From assembly GCA_021801255.1 (NCBI GenBank), contig JAJYYH010000033.1, positions 62,001 to 126,000 of the forward strand: DNA of 64,000 nucleotides. The letters run 5' to 3'. Positions 8,298-14,755 of this stretch are shown here, piece by piece. Position 1 is the stretch's first letter. Each line of letters starts with the position of its first letter. The DNA comes from Pseudomonadota bacterium. GTDB lineage: Bacteria > Pseudomonadota > Alphaproteobacteria > Acetobacterales > Acetobacteraceae. Both the position numbers and the translations under genes were made by a program. Under the pieces are notes generated by a model. That model did no database searches. It saw nothing but the letters and a program-made list of their open reading frames with translations, and was not told the origin of the DNA.

Positions 8298-9743
8298 TCA
8301 GCGCGCCAGCAAGGAAAGTGAGAGCTGCCGCGTCGGCGCGGGGGCAAACGCCAGATGCGCGAAGGCGCGGGAGAGAGCGTCCACCTGATCGTCCTTGTGG
8401 CCTGCTGGGAAATCACGCAATTCGTCGAGGAAGGGATGGGTGAAGGCGGCGCGCAGCACCGCGAGATTGCCCGCCGCCGCTTGCGCCGCGACGGGGCTGG
8501 CGCGGGTTAATTTCGCGCCCGATTCCGGGCTCGCGATGACGTGGTAGCCGGCGAGCTTGCGCGTCAGATAGAGCACCTGCGCGCGCCCGGCCTGGCCGGG
8601 GTCTTGCGGCAGCAGGATCGGCGTCGTCGTGCCGTCCTCGCGCGCCGTGGCCAGGATCGCCTGCTCGACCTCGTGCGGGCCGCCTCGCAGGCGCTTGATA
8701 TCGTCAACGATGAAGCGCCCGGCTTCATCGCGCCCCATGCGGAGCCCGACCGTCCAATCCGGATCGCGCCCCGGGGCCGGCAGGCTCGCCGCCAGATCCC
8801 AGGCGCGCACCCGCGCGCTGAGCGCGGGCAGGGCGTCGAGAACCGTGATGGTTTCAGTGCGGAACAACAATCCCTCCGAAGGGCGGGGTGTCTGCTGATA
8901 GAGCGCGGAGAACGCGCGCTCGCCGATGATCATGCGTTTGCGCGCCAGATCGGCGGCCGATTCCCACTCCGGCCACAACGCCTGCCCGGGTTCGCGCCCG
9001 AGCGGATCATCCGCCTCGGCAAGAGCGGGAAAGCGCAGTGTGCGCCAGCGATCGCCGCCCGCGGCCTGGGCCGCGAGCAGGCGCCCGCCGAGATCGTCTT
9101 CATGCCAGCGGGTCATCACCAGGATGATTTTGCCGCCCGGCTTGAGGCGCGAGATCAGATCGCTTTGATACCATTGCCAGACCTGCGCGCGCGCCGTGGC
9201 CGAGGCCGCCTCGGCCTGCGATTTCACCGGATCGTCGATCAGCACGAGATCGGCGCGCCGCCCGGTGATCGGCCCGCGCACGCCGGCGGCGTAGTAGCTG
9301 CCGCCCTGATCGAGACTCCAGCTGGCGCTGGCGCGGGCGTCGCGGGCCAGCGCCAGGCCGAGGCGGGTGCCGTGTTCGGCGATCAGGTTGCGCGCGCGGC
9401 GGCCGAAATGGCTGGCCAGCGGCGCGGTATGGCAGGCCGCGATGATCTGGCTTGTCGGCGCCTGGGCCAGCCACCAGGGGGGAAAGATGACGCTGGCGTA
9501 GGTGGATTTCGCCGAACCCGGCGGCATGAGCAGCATCAGCCGGTCGTTTTCGCCCCGCGCCAGGGCTTCGAGTTCAGCGATCAGCGCCCGGTGATGCGCC
9601 GCCGGGCGCTGGCCCGCCTGAGCCAGCGCGAGATGCGCCCAGGCCGTCAAGGAGGTCCGGATTTGTTTCCTGAGCGTCGCCTCCAGGCGCAAATCGGTCG
9701 CCTCCGGGCGCAAGTCTATGGATCTCGCGCAGGAGTTCGGCAT
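8298..9743 (-). CDS. Phage terminase large subunit
   Basis: This is the packaging motor ATPase and nuclease. About 481 residues are read from the ATG at 9743, but the start is uncertain. Walker A is LMPPGSAKSTYAS, the DEAD-like Walker B is LVLIDDPVKS, and a coupling-like motif VMTRWHEDD follows. The nuclease half begins at VRAWDLAAS and ends near HKDDQVDALSRAFAHL, with acidic residues placed as in RNase-H-like terminase nucleases. The N-terminus overlaps the upstream small gene by more than 100 bp and contains a 21-bp tandem repeat, so the true start or a frameshift needs checking. The gene abuts the portal start. Confidence 0.85.
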   Translation of the reverse strand: MPNSCARSIDLRPEATDLRLEATLRKQIRTSLTAWAHLALAQAGQRPAAHHRALIAELEALARGENDRLMLLMPPGSAKSTYASVIFPPWWLAQAPTSQIIAACHTAPLASHFGRRARNLIAEHGTRLGLALARDARASASWSLDQGGSYYAAGVRGPITGRRADLVLIDDPVKSQAEAASATARAQVWQWYQSDLISRLKPGGKIILVMTRWHEDDLGGRLLAAQAAGGDRWRTLRFPALAEADDPLGREPGQALWPEWESAADLARKRMIIGERAFSALYQQTPRPSEGLLFRTETITVLDALPALSARVRAWDLAASLPAPGRDPDWTVGLRMGRDEAGRFIVDDIKRLRGGPHEVEQAILATAREDGTTTPILLPQDPGQAGRAQVLYLTRKLAGYHVIASPESGAKLTRASPVAAQAAAGNLAVLRAAFTHPFLDELRDFPAGHKDDQVDALSRAFAHLAFAPAPTRQLSLSLLAR

Positions 9744-9951
9744 CGCTGAGGTGCTGTGGGGCCGGTTTGGCGCGGGCGCTGGGGCTGGCTTGGGGCGCGC
9801 GGCGCGGGTGCAGATAGGGGGCGGCGGCGCGGGCAAGCAGCGCCGCGCCATCGGCGTCGCCCTCGGCCCATTTCGCGCGCATCACCGCGAGCAGGATTTC
9901 AAGCGGCGACGGCCCCTCCGGCGCGCTGTCGGGGAGGGCGGGCGCGGACAT
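9574..9951 (-). CDS. Small gene before terminase (possible terminase small subunit or terminase N-terminus)
   Basis: This open frame of 125 residues begins MSAPALPDSAPEGPSPLEIL. Residues 15-45 are helical (LLAVMRAKWAEGDADGAALL) and residues 70-82 read LSDAELLREIHRL. After that the sequence becomes Gly/Ala/Pro-rich and reads like an out-of-frame translation of the terminase gene. Two explanations are open: a small terminase subunit with a long overlap, or one terminase gene whose reading frame has shifted at the 21-bp duplication. The position immediately upstream of the large subunit supports either. Confidence 0.45.
   Translation of the reverse strand: MSAPALPDSAPEGPSPLEILLAVMRAKWAEGDADGAALLARAAAPYLHPRRAPQASPSARAKPAPQHLSDAELLREIHRLAPGGDRFAPGGDAQETNPDLLDGLGASRAGSGGPAPGGASPGADR
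9675..9716 (-). repeat. 21-bp tandem duplication in the terminase N-terminal region
   Basis: Two adjacent 21-bp units (9675-9695 and 9696-9716) differ at only a few positions. In the terminase frame they encode DLRPEAT followed by DLRLEAT, and in the overlapping small-gene frame LAPGGDR and FAPGGDA. The unit is a multiple of three, so copy-number change would keep both frames. Confidence 0.8.
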
Positions 9952-10041
9952 CGACGGGTTCCGGGGCAGGGAGGGGGGGGTGGCTTTGACGCAATCAGCC
10001 AGTGTGGCGAGGCTTATACGCTTTTCCGGGGTGCGTGGGAA

Positions 10042-10095
10042 GGATTTTTTCCGCAGTTCGGAGATTTTTTTCCCGAGTCCGGGGATTTTTTCCTC
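10042..10095. repeat. Three short tandem-like repeats (GGA-TTTTTT-CC type)
   Basis: Three units of about 18-22 bp, each carrying a run of six or seven T between GGA and CC, follow one another between the terminase region and the cytochrome gene. A related, more diverged sequence lies at about 10535-10567 just beyond the other side of the cytochrome gene. The region upstream of the small terminase gene (9952-10106) is otherwise without a convincing gene. Confidence 0.5.
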
Positions 10096-10106
10096 TGGGC
10101 TGGGCG

Positions 10107-10448
10107 CTACTTGTCGCTGAGGCTCAGAATATAGGCGACGAGATCGGCGCTCTCGTCGCGGGTCAGATGGTAATCCGGCATGCGCACATGCGGGGTTTGC
10201 AGGAAGGCGCGGAGCGACATCTCGGTGGTCGAGGGCATGCGGGCGATCGCGGTGAAGGTTGGCGCGGCGTCCCCGGCGCGCTTTTCGCCGGGTCCGGTCA
10301 TGTGGCAATGGCCGCACCATTTCTCGGCGATGGCCTTGCCGTCCGCGAGATCGGGGGTGCGCACCGCGAGGTCGGCGGCGCGGGTGCTGGCCCAGCCCAG
10401 GGCCAGGAACAAGCCGGTCGCCATGAAACAAGTCCGCGCCAAGCGCAT
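10107..10448 (-). CDS. Periplasmic c-type cytochrome
   Basis: This 113-residue protein has a signal peptide (residues 1-24, MRLARTCFMATGLFLALGWA then a STRA-A cleavage region). A single haem-binding CGHCH motif lies at about residues 45-49, and the probable axial methionine is in the HVRMPDYHLT segment near residue 91. The fold is the small class I cytochrome c type that ends with LVAYILSLSDK. It would carry electrons in the periplasm. It is flanked by short T-run repeats and is not a phage gene, so it marks the edge of the structural module. The partner oxidase is not in the window. Confidence 0.85.
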   Translation of the reverse strand: MRLARTCFMATGLFLALGWASTRAADLAVRTPDLADGKAIAEKWCGHCHMTGPGEKRAGDAAPTFTAIARMPSTTEMSLRAFLQTPHVRMPDYHLTRDESADLVAYILSLSDK

Positions 10449-10550
10449 CTTCGCCTCCGTCTTTTGCCGCGCCGCAGCGCCGAGGCAGCATGGCGGAGCG
10501 CGCGCGGGGGCGCAAGAAGGGGGGCACTTGGGGGGAGTTTTTATCCGGGG

Positions 10551-10973
10551 TCAGGGATTATTTTCCGTGGGCTGGGTGGATGGCGGGACGAGCAGGATGG
10601 GTTTGCGCAGGGCGACCCGCCATTTTCCGCTATCCCCCCAGCGCGCATGGAGTTCGAGATTGCCGGGTTCGGTGATTGGAAGAGGAAGCGGGGGCGTGAA
10701 GAGAGCGAACGGCTCGCCCGCGGCCGGGATATCGAAACTCAATGTCATCTCCGCTGCCGGCGAGATTTTCGGAGTTATAATGCGCAAAGTCAGCGCAAAT
10801 GATCCGACGTCAGTCGCTTTCATGGCGAGCCAAAAAGCGAGCGGGCGTTGCGCGGGGAAGGCGTGCACGGCAATCATGCCGCTATAGACACCGATCAGGA
10901 TATGCTTGTGCGTGATTTCCTCGCGTACATCGTCGCAGACGAGAACTGTCGAAATCACAGGCTCACGCGGCAT
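10551..10973 (-). CDS. DUF6941-like protein of unknown function
   Basis: This 140-residue protein begins MPREPVISTVLVCDDVREEI. The pattern of VCDDVREE followed by K-H-I-L-I-G-V-Y-S-G resembles the DUF6941 family, small all-beta proteins of unknown function. That assignment is from memory of the pattern and not from a search. Its start overlaps the stop of the HTH gene by 11 bp, which makes it the third gene of an operon that starts at 11831. No signal peptide or membrane segment is visible. Confidence 0.6.
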   Translation of the reverse strand: MPREPVISTVLVCDDVREEITHKHILIGVYSGMIAVHAFPAQRPLAFWLAMKATDVGSFALTLRIITPKISPAAEMTLSFDIPAAGEPFALFTPPLPLPITEPGNLELHARWGDSGKWRVALRKPILLVPPSTQPTENNP

Positions 10974-11415
10974 TTTCGTGACGTGTCCGCAGTTGCACCA
11001 CAGATGGCGACGTCGTTGGCGTGAGTAAATTCTGGCGAATTGACTCGTCCTTGATCGTCAACGTCTGGGTGATGCCACGGGGACCGTTCGTCGTCATCTG
11101 CGCCCCAGTCTCGTGAAAAAAATTCCGCCCCACACGCGGCGGCGCGTTAATCCTTCGCGCCGCGACGTCCATCTCGTAGCCAAGGGCGGCGAGAAACGCG
11201 GCGACGGTGCGGAGTTCCATATTCTCGCCACCCGAGAGCTTGCGCGTGACGAAGGCTTTGTCGCGCCCAAGCCGGCGGGCAAGCTCGGCGCGGGTGATGG
11301 TGCCGAATTGGCTCTCCGCCGCCAGCGCGCCGGCCAATTCCCGCGCGACATCGGCGGCCAGGCGGGCATAAACCCGCTGCCCTTTGGCATCCAGTGGTTC
11401 GCGTTTGCCCCTCAT
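10963..11415 (-). CDS. XRE-type helix-turn-helix regulator
   Basis: I used the ATG at 11415, giving 150 residues that begin MRGKREPLDAKGQRVYARLA. A helix-turn-helix of the Cro/C1 type occupies roughly residues 42-80 (TRAELARRLGRDKAFVTRKL, then GGENMELRTVAAFLAALG). The C-terminal 60 residues are polar and probably disordered. The ATG overlaps the TGA of the upstream 139-residue gene (ATGA). Small protein first and HTH protein second is the order of HigBA-like toxin-antitoxin pairs, but the upstream protein is not a recognised toxin. Binding to the promoter at 11851-11879 would be the simplest role. Confidence 0.7.
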   Translation of the reverse strand: MRGKREPLDAKGQRVYARLAADVARELAGALAAESQFGTITRAELARRLGRDKAFVTRKLSGGENMELRTVAAFLAALGYEMDVAARRINAPPRVGRNFFHETGAQMTTNGPRGITQTLTIKDESIRQNLLTPTTSPSVVQLRTRHENAA

Positions 11416-11831
11416 CGGTAAGTCTCCACAGTGAATGACGAAAGCTCGTTGAGCTCTGGAAGGGCGCGGCACGCCCCATACCAAGCGGCGCTTTTCAACG
11501 CGCCGCCTTTCTTGGCGTTGAACGCGGCCTTTGGCTGCACGTCGAGCACCACCATCACCGTCTTGCGCAAAAACACCACCCCGGCGCGCACCGAGCGCGT
11601 TTTGAGAACGAAGAGTTTCTGCCCGCGCGGCTCGACATCATGCCCGATAAGAAGTGCCCCGCCGGCGCAGAAACGATCGAGCAAAACCTTGATCTGCTCG
11701 CGCGGCACCGGATCGGGATTTTCGCCGGAAGGGGCATCGGGGAGGGCCTTGATCTGTTCGTGACACACCGGGCGGAGATAGACGTAACCCTCCGGCTGCT
11801 GATCGAAACGGAGCCGAGGCGCGTAGCGCAC
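11412..11831 (-). CDS. Protein of unknown function coupled to the HTH gene
   Basis: I chose a GTG at 11831 because a GAGGA ribosome-binding sequence lies seven bases before it and a strong promoter overlaps the earlier in-frame ATGs at 11882 and 11852. The product is 139 residues, starting at the RYAPRLRFDQQPEGYVYLRP segment. It has no membrane segment. A basic, beta-rich C-terminal half (FVLKTRSVRAGVVFLRKTVM) precedes AAWYGACRALPELNELSSF. I do not recognise the family. Coupling to an HTH gene suggests a regulated or toxin-like product, which is inference. Confidence 0.55.
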   Translation of the reverse strand: MRYAPRLRFDQQPEGYVYLRPVCHEQIKALPDAPSGENPDPVPREQIKVLLDRFCAGGALLIGHDVEPRGQKLFVLKTRSVRAGVVFLRKTVMVVLDVQPKAAFNAKKGGALKSAAWYGACRALPELNELSSFTVETYR

Positions 11832-11850
11832 GAGGCGATCCTCGGTCAGC

Positions 11851-11879
11851 ATTATGTCAAGCGTTGTATTAAAAGTCAA
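11851..11879 (-). promoter_or_regulatory. Sigma-70-type promoter for the HTH operon
   Basis: On the minus strand, TTGACT and CATAAT are separated by exactly 17 bp. The -10 element overlaps an in-frame ATG, so translation from that codon or from the one at 11882 is unlikely, and the downstream GTG with a GAGGA site is favoured. Confidence 0.55.
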
Positions 11880-12047
11880 CATTCCTGTGCGTGCTCTCGG
11901 CTCCCTGGCGGGCGGCGAGCCGCTAAATCCACCAATATCCGCACGTATAGCCCGAAACCTTGCGCCCAAGCCCGATTTGTGATTGTTTTCGCCCATCGCC
12001 GACCCGGAGGAGACGTTCATCCCTGTCACGTATAGGAAAACAGTCTT

Positions 12048-12521
12048 ATGAAGCCAATGCGCATTCTGCCTGGGGCGATGGCCTCGCTGCTGCTTTTGGG
12101 CACCCACGCGCGGGCCGCCGAGCCGGCGCCGCAGGTCGTGCCGCCAGCCCATAAATCACCGCACAAATCCCTCCACAAAACCGCCCAGCGCCGGCTCGGC
12201 GTGCGGCGCGTGGGGCGCGCGGGGGAGCACGCGGCCTCGGCCGAGACCGGCACGGCGTCGTGGTATGGGCCGGGGTTTCGCGGCCACCGCATGGCGAGCG
12301 GGCGGCGCTTTGACTCGCAATCCCTGGTCGCGGCGCACGCCTGGCTGCCGCTTGGGGCACGGGTGCGGGTGTGGCTGGTCGGCACCGACCGTTTCGTCGA
12401 TGTCACCATCACCGACCGCACCGGCAACCGCGCCCGCGTCATCGACCTCTCGGAGGGTGCGGCGCGCCAGCTCGGCATTCTGCGCAGCGGCACCGCCGAG
12501 GTGGTGGTCTCGCCGCTCTGA
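12048..12521 (+). CDS. rlpA: RlpA-like septal ring lytic transglycosylase family protein
   Basis: This 157-residue protein has a signal peptide (MKPMRILPGAMASLLLLGTH, then ARA-A), a basic His/Lys linker, and a double-psi beta-barrel domain from about residue 66. The domain is recognisable by GTASWYGPGFRGHRMASGRR, LPLGARVRV and ITDRTGNRARVIDLSEGAA. RlpA family proteins cleave or bind denuded peptidoglycan strands during separation of daughter cells. The C-terminal SPOR domain found in longer RlpA proteins is absent. A second exported-type reading frame begins at its stop codon. Confidence 0.85.
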   Translation: MKPMRILPGAMASLLLLGTHARAAEPAPQVVPPAHKSPHKSLHKTAQRRLGVRRVGRAGEHAASAETGTASWYGPGFRGHRMASGRRFDSQSLVAAHAWLPLGARVRVWLVGTDRFVDVTITDRTGNRARVIDLSEGAARQLGILRSGTAEVVVSPL

Positions 12522-12997
12522 GCGCCCGCCCCCGGAACCTCCCCCCGAACCTCCCTTGGGGGCTTCTGCTCGGGCTTGGCGCGGCGCTGGGGCTCGCGGC
12601 GTGCACCTATGTCAGCAAGCAGATCACGACGCAGGTCTATGACGACCGCTTCACCGGCGAGCTGGAACCGGCCGGGGGCACGCACTGCCCCGAGGCGATG
12701 CCGGCGACGCTGGTGACGCGGGCGAAAGACCACAGCGTGACCTTTGCCCCCAATGACGGGGTGCTGCTGCTGCGCGGCACGATCGGGCCGGATGGCAGCG
12801 TCGCGGCGAGCCTCAACACCGCCCCTCCGAAACACCCGCCCTATCTGCTGAGCCTCACCGGCCAGCTCGGCAAGGACGGGTTCAGCGGCCGCTATCAGAC
12901 GCCGCAATGCAGTTTTAAGGCGGAGCTTACCCGCCCGGCGCCGCTGCCCCGCCGCTTCGTCGATCCCAAGAACGTGCTCGGGATTCCCAATCCGTAG
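12518..12997 (+). CDS. Putative lipoprotein with no standard start codon near its signal sequence
   Basis: The frame encodes a lipoprotein signal (LLLGLGAALGLAAC followed by T) and a mature part of about 130 residues with HCPEAMPATLVTRAKDHSVT and LTGQLGKDGFSGRYQTPQCS. It ends at TAG. No ATG, GTG or TTG lies between the rlpA stop and the signal sequence. The only nearby candidates are a CTG overlapping the rlpA stop (12518) and a GTG deep inside rlpA (12371) that would place about 65 unrelated residues before the lipobox. Use of CTG with coupling to rlpA, or a frameshift joining the two genes, are alternatives. Cys and Trp/Gly placement suggests a small outer-membrane-anchored protein of unknown role. 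Confidence 0.6.
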   Translation: MSARPRNLPPNLPWGLLLGLGAALGLAACTYVSKQITTQVYDDRFTGELEPAGGTHCPEAMPATLVTRAKDHSVTFAPNDGVLLLRGTIGPDGSVAASLNTAPPKHPPYLLSLTGQLGKDGFSGRYQTPQCSFKAELTRPAPLPRRFVDPKNVLGIPNP

Positions 12998-13049
12998 GCG
13001 TTATATGAATAAGTGGGCGTTATACGAATAAGAGCGTGATGCGAATAAA
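12998..13049 (+). repeat. Three imperfect 16-bp direct repeats (GCGTTATRYGAATAAG type)
   Basis: Copies begin at 12998, 13017 and 13034. The first two differ at one base and the third is more diverged. They lie directly after the lipoprotein stop codon and before a stable hairpin. They look like a small array, possibly protein-binding or a replication slippage product. Confidence 0.6.
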
Positions 13050-13075
13050 AGGCGGCCCGATCACTCGGGCCGCCT
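13050..13075 (+). terminator. Stem-loop after the rlpA/lipoprotein genes
   Basis: A perfect 11-bp GC-rich stem (AGGCGGCCCGA paired with TCGGGCCGCCT) with a four-base loop follows the repeats. There is no long T-run, so it may stabilise the 3' end or act as a weak terminator. The rest of the gap to 13254 holds no gene that I can support. Confidence 0.55.
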
Positions 13076-13254
13076 GGTTCTCAGGAAGAGAAGGAGAAAC
13101 CCACTGAACCCCGGGCTTGCCGTTCGGGAGATGACCTGGAGGGTAAACGCCCGTGACATGCCCACGTTCTTTAGCTTCAGGGGCGGGGACAGTTTAATCC
13201 CGTATGAGACGGGTCTGTCAAGGGGGAGCGCGCGGCGGGGGCGTTAATTTTTCG

Positions 13255-13283
13255 TTGACAACAGCGGGCCACTCAATTATGAG
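13255..13283 (+). promoter_or_regulatory. Sigma-70-type promoter of the PEP-CTERM pair
   Basis: A consensus TTGACA (13255-13260) and TATGAG (13278-13283) are separated by 17 bp. The start codon at 13345 lies about 55 bases downstream of the expected transcript start, which leaves a short leader. Confidence 0.6.
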
Positions 13284-13344
13284 CCGATTGCCGTAATATG
13301 TTCATCAGGATTAGGTCCTGAGCGGCGACAGAACGGGGGGTTCC

Positions 13345-13986
13345 ATGCGATCAGGCCTTTTGGCGGGCGCCGCGCTGGCGGCCGTGCTCACCGCTTTCAC
13401 CACCGTCCCGGCCTGGGCGATCGTCGCCGTCACGCCAACCGACACGATCACCGTGGACGGCAATTATAGCGCCGGCGCTTTTGGCGTCGGCACCGCGCCC
13501 TTCATCGCCGGCCCCTTCACCCTCAGCTTCAGCGTGCCGGAATCCGGGTTCGCCCCCACCGGCTCGCTCTTGTTCGAGAATGTTATCGGGACGGGCAGCT
13601 ACGCCAATGGCGGCACGACCACCACGTTCGGCAACGGGCAATTGAATTCCTTCTTTGATAGCAACAACGGATTTCAGGTCGGCGGGTATATCGGCCCGGT
13701 CACGAACAGCTCGGTTTCGGTAACCTTCACCGTGACGACGACGACCCCGATTTTTACCACCATGGCCGAGTCGGGCGGCACGGAATACAGCCTCGTTCCC
13801 GGCTCCTACGCCCTGGCCAGCAGCGGCAACACCGCCTTTTTCAACAACGATCCCGCCTTCACCGGCGGCGGCGTCATCATCGCCGGCCCGGCGAGCAATT
13901 CGGTCCCCGAGCCCGCGACGTTGGCGCTGCTGCTCGCCCCCCTCGGCGCGCTGGCCTTCCTGCGCCGGCGCGCGTCGGGCGCATGA
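13345..13986 (+). CDS. PEP-CTERM sorted exported protein
   Basis: This 213-residue protein has an N-terminal signal peptide (MRSGLLAGAALAAVLTAFTT, then VPAWA). The middle is Thr/Ser/Gly-rich and probably beta-sandwich. The C-terminus has the sorting signal VPEPATLALL followed by a hydrophobic stretch and a basic RRRAS tail. Such proteins are exported, cleaved at the C-terminal signal by an exosortase and released to the surface or matrix. The exosortase is not in this window. Its stop overlaps the start of a second PEP-CTERM gene (ATGA), so the two are translated together. The adhesive or matrix role is inferred from the family. Confidence 0.85.
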   Translation: MRSGLLAGAALAAVLTAFTTVPAWAIVAVTPTDTITVDGNYSAGAFGVGTAPFIAGPFTLSFSVPESGFAPTGSLLFENVIGTGSYANGGTTTTFGNGQLNSFFDSNNGFQVGGYIGPVTNSSVSVTFTVTTTTPIFTTMAESGGTEYSLVPGSYALASSGNTAFFNNDPAFTGGGVIIAGPASNSVPEPATLALLLAPLGALAFLRRRASGA

Positions 13987-14651
13987 GGGGCGCGATCCGG
14001 CGCCTCGCCGCGCTGTCGCTGGCCGCGGCGCTGACGCTCGGCGCCGCGCCGGCCTGGGCGCTGGTCGCCATTTTCCCCGCGACCCCGATCGGCACGGCGA
14101 CCGACACGCTCACCCTCAACGGCACCTACACCTCGCTGCCGACCCCGCGCGCGCAGCCCTTCGCGGCGTCGGATTTTACCCTGAGCCTGACCCTGCCGGC
14201 CGAAATCATGGCCCCGCCGCTCGCGCCCTATCCGGGTTTTTCCCTGAGCGTCAGCGGATCCTACACCAATGCCGGCCAGACCGAGACCTTCACCACCCCG
14301 CTCGCGACCTTTCGCACCGGCTGCCTCGGCTGCACCGGCGCGCAATCCTCGGACTTCGAGGTGGGGGTTTCGGGGCTGCTCACGCCTGGGGATTTCTTCA
14401 ATATCGCTGCCCTGACCGCAGCGCCGCTCTTTAGCGGGGGGAGCACCACGACCGCGGCGCCGGCGTATTTTTCCGACATCACCCTCAGCCAGTCCTTCGC
14501 GGTGGACGGGCTGGTGACTTACGGGCTCGATCCCGCCTTCACCGGCACGCTCAGCCTCACGCCGAACGCCTCGGTCCCCGAGCCGGCAACCCTCGCCCTG
14601 CTCGCAGCACCGCTCGCCGGCCTCGCGTTCCTGCGCCGCCGCCGCGCCTGA
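13983..14651 (+). CDS. PEP-CTERM sorted exported protein, second copy
   Basis: This 222-residue protein follows the first PEP-CTERM gene with a four-base overlap. It has a signal peptide (residues 1-27, ending in APAWA). The middle is low in Lys and rich in Thr, Pro and Ser, and CLGCTGAQSSDFEV near residue 115 holds two cysteines. It ends with SVPEPATLALLAAPLAGLAF and an RRRRA tail. Length and layout match the upstream protein, so the pair probably arose by duplication. A strong terminator follows. Confidence 0.85.
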   Translation: MRGAIRRLAALSLAAALTLGAAPAWALVAIFPATPIGTATDTLTLNGTYTSLPTPRAQPFAASDFTLSLTLPAEIMAPPLAPYPGFSLSVSGSYTNAGQTETFTTPLATFRTGCLGCTGAQSSDFEVGVSGLLTPGDFFNIAALTAAPLFSGGSTTTAAPAYFSDITLSQSFAVDGLVTYGLDPAFTGTLSLTPNASVPEPATLALLAAPLAGLAFLRRRRA

Positions 14652-14667
14652 GGCGAGCGCCCCCCAA

Positions 14668-14697
14668 CGCAACCCGCCGCGCCCATGCGGCGGGTTG
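14668..14697 (+). terminator. Rho-independent terminator after the PEP-CTERM pair
   Basis: A perfect 12-bp stem (GCAACCCGCCGC paired with GCGGCGGGTTGC) closes a six-base loop and is followed by TCTTT. It ends the 13345-14651 transcript. Confidence 0.75.
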
Positions 14698-14755
14698 CTC
14701 TTTGCCCGCCGGGAAGAACACGATAAGAACGACGGCGCAACTCAAGGCCGCGCCG

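Noticed and set aside
6899-8443. Long plus-strand open frame (514 codons) opposite the portal gene
   Set aside because: It is the complement of a well supported portal gene, rich in Arg, Gly and Ala, with no motif or start signal. Such frames are common in GC-rich DNA.
1-9951. Gene transfer agent cluster
   Set aside because: The presence of a tail sheath gene and the gene order do not fit the Rhodobacter-type agent, which has a non-contractile tail.
11412-11831. HigB-type toxin
   Set aside because: Size and sequence do not match the HigB fold. The order alone does not prove a toxin-antitoxin pair.
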